In this document: one piece after another, positions 1 to 5,558 of the stretch | Layout: every line of letters begins with the position of its first letter | Numbering within the stretch: the stretch's first letter is position 1 | Origin: Ignavibacteriaceae bacterium | GTDB taxonomy: Bacteria > Bacteroidota > Ignavibacteria > Ignavibacteriales > Ignavibacteriaceae | DNA: 5,558 bases | Reading direction: 5' to 3' | NCBI GenBank assembly: GCA_022865965.1 | Contig: JALHTS010000120.1 | Span: 1-5,558, forward strand | The notes under the pieces: generated by a model | Databases searched by the model: none | What the model saw: only the letters and a program-made list of their open reading frames with translations | What the model was told of the DNA's origin: nothing | Made by a program: the position numbers and the translations under genes

Positions 1-842
1 CGTAATCTTTCAACAAGCTCTATTGTTATTTTTTCATCGTATATCTGCTTATCAAAATCATAGATGTAAACTTCTGATACTACTTCGCCATCGATATAGA
101 ATGTCGGGCGTTTGCCAATACTTAAAAGACCATTATATGACAGATTAGCCAGTCTAACTTTTACAGCATAGATTCCAATTAAAGGAAGCAGCTTTTCTTT
201 GGTTTCCAATTCTATGTTTGCAGTAGGATAACCAAGTGCTCTTCCTCTTTTATCACCGTGGATTACAGTTCCGGAAAATTTATAAAGCCTGCCAAGCATT
301 TTTGCTGCAAGTGCAACATCGCCTTCCATAAGCGCATTTCGAACTTTCGTACTGTTTATAATTTTATCTTCTAATGAGTAAGATGGAATTACTGTTGTGC
401 TAAAATTTTTCTCTTTGCCAATTGATCGAAGAATATCAACATTCCCGCCTCTGCCTTTTCCGAAGTGATGATCATATCCTATCACAATTTCACCCAATCC
501 GATTCCATCGATCAAATATTTTTTAATAAAATCTTCGGGTGAAAGCTGAGAAAACTCTTTTGTAAAGTTTACGACAAAGAGATCTTCAACACCAAGCGCT
601 TCAAATATCTTTACTTTCTCATCAAGAGAACTGAGCAAGTACACTTTATCATCTTTTGAAAGAACTTTTCGCGGATGAGGATCAAAAGTTAAAACAAAGC
701 TGCGTATTCCGTCTTGTTTTGCCTTATCTACAACCGCACTTATAATTTGCTGATGTCCTAAATGAATACCATCGAATGTTCCCAAAGTAAGAACTGTGTT
801 CTTATCGAATTGAACATCGGATAGGTTTCTAAATATCTGCAT
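1..842 (-). CDS. ribF: Bifunctional riboflavin kinase / FAD synthetase, C-terminus cut by window edge
   Basis: RibF phosphorylates riboflavin to FMN and then adenylylates FMN to FAD in the cytoplasm. About 280 residues are visible. The N-terminal nucleotidyltransferase-like FAD synthetase domain shows GTFDGIHLGH (21-30), TFDPHP (52-57), GYDHHFGKGRGG (122-133) and STKVRNAL (164-171). The riboflavin kinase domain begins near residue 188 with HGDKRGRALGYPTANI (195-210), whose PTAN is the usual Mg-ATP site. GIYAVKV (223-229), IGKRPTF (242-248) and SEVYIYDF (256-263) follow, the last holding the conserved catalytic Glu (257). Family members are usually a little over 300 aa, so roughly 25-30 residues are missing beyond position 1. 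The ATG at 842 fits the family N-terminus. An in-frame GTG lies two codons upstream, and an in-frame TAA at 881-879 limits any further extension. No clear Shine-Dalgarno is seen. The gene lies 72 nt after truB, probably at the distal end of the same operon. Motif identification is firm; the exact start is slightly less so. Confidence 0.96.
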   Translation of the reverse strand, partial: MQIFRNLSDVQFDKNTVLTLGTFDGIHLGHQQIISAVVDKAKQDGIRSFVLTFDPHPRKVLSKDDKVYLLSSLDEKVKIFEALGVEDLFVVNFTKEFSQLSPEDFIKKYLIDGIGLGEIVIGYDHHFGKGRGGNVDILRSIGKEKNFSTTVIPSYSLEDKIINSTKVRNALMEGDVALAAKMLGRLYKFSGTVIHGDKRGRALGYPTANIELETKEKLLPLIGIYAVKVRLANLSYNGLLSIGKRPTFYIDGEVVSEVYIYDFDKQIYDEKITIELVERL

Positions 843-868
843 ACTCACAGTTTCACAACAAAAGCTTT

Positions 869-876
869 CAAATATA
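869..876 (-). promoter_or_regulatory. Possible Bacteroidota-type -7 element upstream of ribF
   Basis: On the minus strand this octamer reads TATATTTG, which fits the TAnnTTTG -7 consensus known for the primary sigma factor of Bacteroidota. It ends 26 nt before the ribF ATG, in the longest non-coding gap of the window. The nearest TTTG that could act as a -33 element (894-891) is only 14 nt upstream, shorter than the usual 19-21 nt. The match may therefore be chance in AT-rich DNA. If real, it would give ribF a promoter separate from the operon. Confidence 0.25.
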
Positions 877-914
877 CTTTATTTAATCGGCAAAAAGAAG
901 AAAATGAACAGCTA

Positions 915-1640
915 TCAACTATTAACCACATTTAGAGAGTCTGTCGTTTTGTATCTCTCTACAAATTCATCAACTAAAAGTGCATTATCAATATCAAAAT
1001 CGCCAATTTTAGTTCTTCTTAAGGAACCGAGAACAGCCGAAGTTCCAAGCTCTCTTCCAAAATCATAGGCTATACTTCTTATATATGTGCCTTTTGAACA
1101 TCTTATTCTGAACTGAATTTCAGGAAGATTTGTTGATGTTATTTCAAATTCGTGAATTGTAACCTTTCTTGGTTCAACTTCTATTTCTTTGCCTTTTCTG
1201 GCAAGTTTATAAAGCCGTTTTCCTTTTACTTTCTTTGCAGAAAACATTGGCGGCTTTTGATAAATATCTCCAACAAATTTTTTCTTTACTTCCAAAATTC
1301 TCTGTTCATTAACATCATCCGGAATTACTACGTCTTCTGTTTCTTTTTCCAGATCGAAAGTTTTTGAGAACTTACCTAGGATGAAAGTCCCGGTATAAGT
1401 TTTCTCAAATCCGATATAATTTCCTAATTCCTTGGTTTTCTTACCCGTGCAAAGAATTAAAAGTCCCGTTGCTAAAGGATCAAGAGTTCCCGAATGTCCA
1501 ACTTTTTTAACCCCAAGAGTTTTGCGAATTATGGCAACAACTTTGAACGAAGTCCATTTTAATGGTTTATCAATCAGAATTGTTTGACCGGCATGATAAT
1601 CAAGATGTTTAAGTTCAGTCGTTTCCTTTGTTATTATCAT
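915..1640 (-). CDS. truB: tRNA pseudouridine(55) synthase TruB, short form without PUA domain
   Basis: TruB converts U55 in the T-arm of tRNAs to pseudouridine. The 241-aa protein has the full catalytic core: DKPLKWTSF (24-32), GHSGTLDPLATGLL (48-61) with catalytic Asp54, KTYTGTFILG (80-89) with the conserved active-site Tyr82, and QKPPMFSAKKVKGKRLYKLA (128-147). KGTYIRSIAYDFGRELG (183-199) and LRRTKIGDF (207-215) follow. The chain ends soon afterwards, so the C-terminal PUA/RNA-binding extension of the roughly 310-aa E. coli type is absent. The segment LGKFSKTFDLEKE (88-100) replaces the proteobacterial LGxxTDTxDxxG and resembles the LG..T..FDLE form I associate with Bacteroidota, so I read this as a lineage variant and not damage. 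The ATG at 1640 is the only reasonable start ahead of the first motif. It lies inside rbfA, a 26-nt overlap that suggests translational coupling. No obvious Shine-Dalgarno precedes it. Confidence 0.97.
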   Translation of the reverse strand: MIITKETTELKHLDYHAGQTILIDKPLKWTSFKVVAIIRKTLGVKKVGHSGTLDPLATGLLILCTGKKTKELGNYIGFEKTYTGTFILGKFSKTFDLEKETEDVVIPDDVNEQRILEVKKKFVGDIYQKPPMFSAKKVKGKRLYKLARKGKEIEVEPRKVTIHEFEITSTNLPEIQFRIRCSKGTYIRSIAYDFGRELGTSAVLGSLRRTKIGDFDIDNALLVDEFVERYKTTDSLNVVNS

Positions 1641-1974
1641 TCTCGTGAATTTTCTTTATCAATCCTTCAATTTTTTCAACATAATCGGAAGTATCATCAA
1701 GAAAAAATCTTAGCTCCGGAACAAATTTAATTCGTATTCTGTGAGCAAGTTCTGAACGGATAAATCCGGTTTTGTTTTGAATCTTATCCAAAGCAAGTGC
1801 TCTCTTTTCTTTTTCGAAGATTGAGAGATATATTTTTGCAATTTTCAGATCAGGACTTACTTTAACATTTGTAATAGTTACAAATCCAAGTTGAAGTGCC
1901 TCCAGCTTATGCAGGAATATCAAACTGATCTCTTCTTTTATCAGATTCTCAACTTTATCAATTCTGTAAGACAT
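1615..1974 (-). CDS. rbfA: 30S ribosome-binding factor RbfA
   Basis: RbfA is a small KH-fold protein that binds immature 30S subunits. It assists processing and folding of the 5' end of 16S rRNA and is linked to cold adaptation in E. coli. The 119-aa product has the usual family length. It begins with the typical helix containing RIDKVENLIKEEIS (4-17). It continues with ITNVKVSPDLKIAKIYLSIF (34-53), the type-II KH segment KTGFIRSELAHRIRIKFVPE (68-87) and LRFFLDDTSDYVEKIEGLIK (88-107). The Gly in TGFIR occupies the place of the family's bent-helix Ala/Ser-x-Gly. The tail is short and polar, rich in Asn and Asp. The start at 1974 is supported by an AGGA at suitable distance. The gene lies 33 nt after infB, and its last 26 nt overlap the start of truB, the standard order for this operon. 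Confidence 0.96.
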   Translation of the reverse strand: MSYRIDKVENLIKEEISLIFLHKLEALQLGFVTITNVKVSPDLKIAKIYLSIFEKEKRALALDKIQNKTGFIRSELAHRIRIKFVPELRFFLDDTSDYVEKIEGLIKKIHENDNNKGND

Positions 1975-1983
1975 GAAATCAAA

Positions 1984-1987
1984 TCCT
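1984..1987 (-). promoter_or_regulatory. Likely Shine-Dalgarno (AGGA) for rbfA
   Basis: The minus strand reads TAGGA followed by 9 nt and then the rbfA ATG. This is the clearest ribosome-binding-site candidate in the window and supports the start at 1974. The other genes here have weak sites or none, as often seen in the FCB group. Confidence 0.5.
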
Positions 1988-1990
1988 ATA

Positions 1991-2005
1991 AGTATTTCTA
2001 ATACT
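1991..2005 (-). repeat. Short perfect inverted repeat between infB and rbfA
   Basis: On the minus strand AGTATT and AATACT flank a 3-nt loop (AGA), two bases after the infB stop codon. The 6-bp stem is AT-rich (one G-C pair) and no U-run follows, so it does not look like an intrinsic terminator. It lies just ahead of the rbfA AGGA and could be a weak RNA hairpin at the gene junction, or chance. Confidence 0.35.
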
Positions 2006-2007
2006 GC

Positions 2008-4623
2008 TTATGAAAGTTTCTTCTTGGTTTCCACAAGTTTGAATGCTTCAACTATATCGCCGACTTTAATATCATTATAATTGGCAATACTTAATCCACA
2101 TTCGTAACCTGAATCTACTTCGCGAACATCATCTTTAAATCTTTTCAAGCTTGATATATCGCCTTCGTGAATAACGATTCCGTCTCTTATCAACCTGGTC
2201 CTGTTATTTCTCACAATCTTTCCATCCTGAACATAACAACCGGCAACCGTTCCGAATTTAGGAACTTTGAATGTTTCTCTGACTTCAACGGTAGCGGTAA
2301 CTTCTTCGGAGATAACCGGAGATAATAATCCTTCCAAAGCTGATTTAACTTCATTTATAGTATCGTAAATAACATTGTACAAACGAATATCTACTTTGGA
2401 TTTTTCGGCAAGCTTACGTGCATTAATGTTAGGTCTTACGTGGAAACCAATTATAATAGCATTTGAAGCAGCAGCAAGGAGCACATCACTTTCGGAGATT
2501 CCACCAACACCTTTATGAATAACTCTTACAACAACTTCCTCGTTAGTTAATTTCATCAATGAATCAGAAAGTGCTTCGACAGAACCATCAACATCGCCTT
2601 TAACAATTAGCGGAAGTTCTTTAACACCGCCAATACTTATTTGTTCGGCAATTTCATCAAGAGTTATATGATGAATCTGCTTCTGATCCTGCTCTCTTTT
2701 AATTTGAGCCCTTCTATTCGCAATATCTTTTGCTTCTCTTTCAGACTGTATAACAACAAAATTGTCGCCGGCTTGAGGAGCACCTTCGAATCCAAGAACA
2801 AGAACAGGTGAAGAAGGAGGAGATTCTTTTACTTTGTTTCCTCTTTCATCAAACATTGCTCTTACACGTCCGTAATTAACACCAGCAACAAAAGGATCAC
2901 CAATTTTTAAAGTTCCTTTTTGAACCAGAATAGTCCCGGTTATTCCTCTTCCTTTATCGAGTTCAGCCTCAACAACAACACCACGCGCAATTCTGTTGGG
3001 ATTAGCTTTAAGATCAAGAATTTCTGCTTCAAGAAGAATTTTCTCTAAAAGCAGATCTACATTCAAACCGGTTTTAGCAGAAAGTTCTATAATCTGGTAT
3101 TTACCGCCCCAGTCTTCAACAAGAACATTTCTTTCAGCAAGTTGCTGTTTGATTTTTTCAGGATTGGCTCCGGGTTTATCAATTTTATTAATTGCAATGA
3201 TAATCGGAACACCTGCTGCCTGAGCGTGGTTGAGTGCTTCAACTGTCTGGGGCATCACTGCATCGTCTGCAGCAACTACAAGAACTACAATATCTGTTAA
3301 TTGTGCACCGCGTGCACGCATTGCGGTAAATGCTTCGTGACCGGGAGTGTCGAGAAAAGTAATTTCTTTGCCGTCATCTATTTCAACTTTGTACGCACCA
3401 ATATGCTGTGTAATACCTCCTGATTCACCGGCAACCACGTTTGTTCTTCTGATATAATCAAGAAGCGAAGTTTTTCCATGATCAACATGACCCATAATTG
3501 TAACAACCGGTGGACGAGGCATTAAAGATTCTTCAAGGTCAGGAGCATCTTCAAGTGCTTCCGCAGCATATTCTTCCTGCAACTCAACTTCAAATCCAAA
3601 TTCATCTGCAACTAGTGTAAGGGTCTCAAGATCAAGTCTTTGATTGATTGAAACCATTAATCCCAATCCTATGCATTTAGATATTACATCACCAACCGGA
3701 ACATTCATCAGATTTGCCAGTTCATTAACAGCAATATATTCACTTACTTTTAGAATGTTCAGCTCTTTGGAACGAATTTCCAGAAGTCTTTCTTCTTCAG
3801 CTTCTCTTTCTTTTCTCTTCTTCTTTCTTGAACTTGCTCTTACGGATGTCATTGTATCATCCATGCTAAGCATAGTTTTTTTGATTGCTGCTTTTACATC
3901 CTTTTCATCAATCTCAAACCTTTTAACCTTCTTCTTCTTCTTACCAATAACGGGTTCTTCAGGACTTACTTCGGTAGCTTTTTTCTTAGTGCGTGGTTTC
4001 TTCTTTTTCTTTGCAGTTTCTGTTGTAGTTGTTCTATCTTTAGTCTCTTGGTCAGGTCGAATTTCCTTTACAATTTTTTCTTTTTTCTTCTTTTCTGTAA
4101 GATCAATCTTGCCTACAACCTTAAGTCCTTTTCTTTTTTCAACTTCAGCTTGTTTCGGTGAAACAAATTTATCCGCTTTCCCTGCTGTCGATTTTTCTCC
4201 ATCAATAGTTTTTTTCTGTTCAAGAGCAGATTCATCTTCGGTTTGTTTCTCAACCTGTTCAATTACATCCTGAGGCATTTCTACAACTTCTTGTCCGTCC
4301 TTCACAGCATCGGAAATAATTATTCCTTTTACTTCAATTTCGTCCTCAACAGAATCGGGAACCTTAAGGTCTTTAGGTTCCTCGCTTTTTTCTGCCCGTT
4401 GTTTCTGGAACTCAGCAATTTTCTTGTAATGCCGTTCGGCTTTTTCTATATCTTTCTTGTAATGCAACTGAATATCGGTAAGCATTTCATTGGTAATCAA
4501 AGACATATGAGATTTTATTTCATATCCTTTTTCTTTCAGAAACTCAATCAGGTTTTCTGCCGAAAGATTATGTTCAGAAGCAAACTTGTATATTCGTTGT
4601 TTTTTGGCTTTTGTTTCGGGCAT
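2008..4623 (-). CDS. infB: Translation initiation factor IF-2
   Basis: IF2 is the GTPase that recruits formyl-Met-tRNA to the 30S subunit and promotes 50S joining. The 871-aa protein is complete. An IF2_N-type helical module lies at about 8-55 ([20 protein letters not shown]), followed by a charged Lys/Glu-rich linker (about 60-285) and a second IF2_N module (about 290-346). The G domain starts near 370, with G1 GHVDHGKT (378-385), G2 [10 protein letters not shown] (402-411), G3 DTPGHEAF (425-432), G4 NKID (479-482) and G5 SAK (515-517). The beta-barrel domain II spans about 545-630 and domain III about 655-755. The C-terminal domain (about 770-868) includes [20 protein letters not shown] (839-858), the conserved initiator-tRNA-binding end with its Cys. 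All GTPase motifs are intact. The ATG at 4623 gives the expected N-terminal module. It lies 20 nt after nusA with only a weak purine-rich stretch (4640-4633) as ribosome-binding site. No ylxR or L7Ae-like gene intervenes. Confidence 0.98.
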   Translation of the reverse strand: MPETKAKKQRIYKFASEHNLSAENLIEFLKEKGYEIKSHMSLITNEMLTDIQLHYKKDIEKAERHYKKIAEFQKQRAEKSEEPKDLKVPDSVEDEIEVKGIIISDAVKDGQEVVEMPQDVIEQVEKQTEDESALEQKKTIDGEKSTAGKADKFVSPKQAEVEKRKGLKVVGKIDLTEKKKKEKIVKEIRPDQETKDRTTTTETAKKKKKPRTKKKATEVSPEEPVIGKKKKKVKRFEIDEKDVKAAIKKTMLSMDDTMTSVRASSRKKKRKEREAEEERLLEIRSKELNILKVSEYIAVNELANLMNVPVGDVISKCIGLGLMVSINQRLDLETLTLVADEFGFEVELQEEYAAEALEDAPDLEESLMPRPPVVTIMGHVDHGKTSLLDYIRRTNVVAGESGGITQHIGAYKVEIDDGKEITFLDTPGHEAFTAMRARGAQLTDIVVLVVAADDAVMPQTVEALNHAQAAGVPIIIAINKIDKPGANPEKIKQQLAERNVLVEDWGGKYQIIELSAKTGLNVDLLLEKILLEAEILDLKANPNRIARGVVVEAELDKGRGITGTILVQKGTLKIGDPFVAGVNYGRVRAMFDERGNKVKESPPSSPVLVLGFEGAPQAGDNFVVIQSEREAKDIANRRAQIKREQDQKQIHHITLDEIAEQISIGGVKELPLIVKGDVDGSVEALSDSLMKLTNEEVVVRVIHKGVGGISESDVLLAAASNAIIIGFHVRPNINARKLAEKSKVDIRLYNVIYDTINEVKSALEGLLSPVISEEVTATVEVRETFKVPKFGTVAGCYVQDGKIVRNNRTRLIRDGIVIHEGDISSLKRFKDDVREVDSGYECGLSIANYNDIKVGDIVEAFKLVETKKKLS
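3769..4386 (-). other. infB: Low-complexity Lys/Glu-rich linker of IF2
   Basis: Residues about 80-285 of IF2 are charged, apparently disordered, and contain runs of Lys at 178-181, 205-209 and 228-232. The DNA is strongly purine-biased on the coding strand, including five AAG codons in a row (3942-3928) and several runs of six or seven A. Variable charged linkers between the N-terminal modules and the G domain are normal in IF2. This one is on the long side and would be expected to vary in length between relatives. Confidence 0.85.
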
Positions 4624-4643
4624 TCTAATGCACTCTTTCTGGA

Positions 4644-5558
4644 TTACTCTTCTTCTTCAAACTGTGACTTAATTGTTTCGAGAATTTCTTTGATCTTATC
4701 TTCATCAAACTCTTCAATTTCTTTCAACTTTTCCAGACCCGCAGTCAGGACATCAATTGCTGTATCATAACCATTATTAATTAGTACATCATAAACATCG
4801 CTGCCAAGTTCATCTTTGAGATCAAAAAGTTCTATATCTTCATCATATTCTTCGAATGGTTTTTCTTCTCTTATTATTTCGATTTCATAACCTGTAAGCT
4901 TCATAGCAAGACGTATATTCACGCCATTTCTTCCAACTATAAGAGAAACCTGATCGCTATCAGCATTTACAACCGATTTCTTTTCATCTTCGTCAAGTTC
5001 AATTCTTTTCAGTTTTGCCGGGGCAAGTGCTCTTTGAATGTAAACCAAAGGATCCTCAGAATAGTTGATAACATCTATGTTTTCATTATTCAACTCTCTT
5101 ACAATTGCGTGGATTCTCACACCCTTCATTCCTACACAAGCACCAACGGCATCTATTCTTGCATCCTGAGATTCAACAGAAATTTTGGCTCTTTCACCGG
5201 GTTCACGTGCAATTGCTTTTATTTCAATTATGCCGTCATAAATTTCGGGAATCTCAATTTCAAACAATCTTCTTAAAAACATATTATCGGAACGTGATAC
5301 AACTATAACCGGACCAGTGCTTCCTTTTCTCACTTCTTTCACAATTGCTCTTATTGTATCACCTTTTCTATATCTTTCAAAAGGAATTTGTTCTGCGCGT
5401 GGAAGTATTAATTCATTCTTATTGTGATTGATAAGTATATCGCTTTTTCTTATCTGATAAATATCACCAACGACAATTTCTCCAAGCAATTCCTGGTACT
5501 CATTGAAAATTATTTCTTTCTCAAGTTCTCTTATTTTCTGATTTAAACTTTGTTTTGC
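4644..5558 (-). CDS. nusA: Transcription termination/antitermination factor NusA, N-terminus cut by window edge
   Basis: NusA binds RNA polymerase and nascent RNA and affects pausing, Rho-dependent and intrinsic termination, and rRNA antitermination. The 304 visible residues are open to the window edge. The first 25 or so (AKQSLNQKIRELEKE...) match the end of the RNAP-binding N-terminal domain, so roughly 100 residues lie outside. An S1 domain follows (about 26-92), then SRSDNMFLRRLFEIEIPEI (88-106), the usual S1-KH1 junction. KH1 includes EPGERAKISVES (119-130) and VGACVGMKGVRI (138-149, GxxG = GMKG). KH2 includes SLIVGRNGVNIRLAMKLTGY (205-224, GxxG = GRNG). The tail (about 250-295, NNGYDTAIDVLTAGLEKLKE) looks like a single helix-hairpin-helix-type module, not the paired acidic repeats of E. 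coli NusA, and ends in EEEE. A TTG at 5489 is in frame but lies inside conserved family sequence, so it is not the start. The gene ends 20 nt before infB. Confidence 0.97.
   Translation of the reverse strand, partial: AKQSLNQKIRELEKEIIFNEYQELLGEIVVGDIYQIRKSDILINHNKNELILPRAEQIPFERYRKGDTIRAIVKEVRKGSTGPVIVVSRSDNMFLRRLFEIEIPEIYDGIIEIKAIAREPGERAKISVESQDARIDAVGACVGMKGVRIHAIVRELNNENIDVINYSEDPLVYIQRALAPAKLKRIELDEDEKKSVVNADSDQVSLIVGRNGVNIRLAMKLTGYEIEIIREEKPFEEYDEDIELFDLKDELGSDVYDVLINNGYDTAIDVLTAGLEKLKEIEEFDEDKIKEILETIKSQFEEEE

Noticed and set aside
861..868. AAAGCTTT palindrome upstream of ribF, considered as an operator
   Set aside because: An 8-bp AT-rich palindrome is expected by chance, and its flanks do not extend the symmetry.
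843..914. Possible FMN riboswitch ahead of ribF
   Set aside because: The gap is only 72 nt and AT-rich, too short for the conserved FMN aptamer, and no matching conserved segments are seen.
1152..1367. A Phe-rich 71-codon plus-strand open frame inside truB
   Set aside because: It is a shadow of the truB coding strand, whose Lys and Glu codons give Phe-rich antisense frames.
2996..3223. Plus-strand open frame of 75 codons inside infB
   Set aside because: It lies antisense to the conserved G domain, and no start signal or family resemblance is seen.
3979..4215. Runs of six or seven A on the coding strand of infB (for example 3984-3979 and 4215-4209), considered as programmed -1 frameshift sites
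   Set aside because: The phase is wrong for an X_XXY_YYZ slippery heptamer in the infB frame, and the full-length frame already gives a complete IF2.
3644..4273. A 209-codon plus-strand open frame rich in Phe and Ser
   Set aside because: It is the antisense of the purine-rich IF2 linker. The AAG/GAA-type codons read as TTC/CTT/TTT on the other strand, which explains both the openness and the composition.
4243..4770. A 175-codon plus-strand open frame crossing the nusA-infB junction
   Set aside because: It is antisense to two firmly identified genes, has a Phe/Leu/Asn/Ser-rich composition and shows no recognisable motif.
5034..5308. Two overlapping plus-strand open frames inside nusA
   Set aside because: Both are antisense to the conserved S1/KH1 coding sequence and resemble random translation of AT-rich DNA.

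Overview
The window is a stretch of bacterial chromosome carrying five genes, all on the minus strand. In order of transcription (right to left) they are nusA (5' end outside the window), infB, rbfA, truB and ribF (3' end outside the window). This is the widely conserved nusA-infB translation/transcription operon. All five proteins were identified from family motifs read directly in their translations.

The DNA is AT-rich. Several traits suggest the FCB group (Bacteroidota / Ignavibacteriota / Chlorobiota): no ylxR or L7Ae-like gene between nusA and infB, a short TruB with no PUA domain and an LG...FDLE motif, a long charged Lys/Glu-rich linker in IF2, and mostly absent or weak Shine-Dalgarno sequences. 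This placement is an inference from gene style, not a phylogenetic result. An Ignavibacteria-like organism is my best guess, with modest confidence.

Layout: 5558-4644 is nusA (S1, KH1, KH2 and a C-terminal helix-hairpin-helix-like tail). After a 20-nt gap, 4623-2008 is infB (IF2, 871 aa). After a 33-nt gap with a small inverted repeat and a plausible Shine-Dalgarno, 1974-1615 is rbfA. The truB gene (1640-915) overlaps the end of rbfA by 26 nt. After a 72-nt gap, the longest in the window, ribF runs from 842 to the left edge. No stretch of 300 bases lacks a gene, and no terminator, tRNA, mobile element or CRISPR array is seen.

The genes fit together as follows. NusA controls RNA polymerase pausing, termination and antitermination, including on rRNA. 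IF2 places initiator tRNA on the ribosome. RbfA matures the 30S subunit around the 5' end of 16S rRNA. TruB makes pseudouridine 55 in tRNA. RibF makes FMN and FAD and is a common metabolic passenger at this locus. The region is housekeeping. I found no previously undescribed system, and the findings listed are minor.
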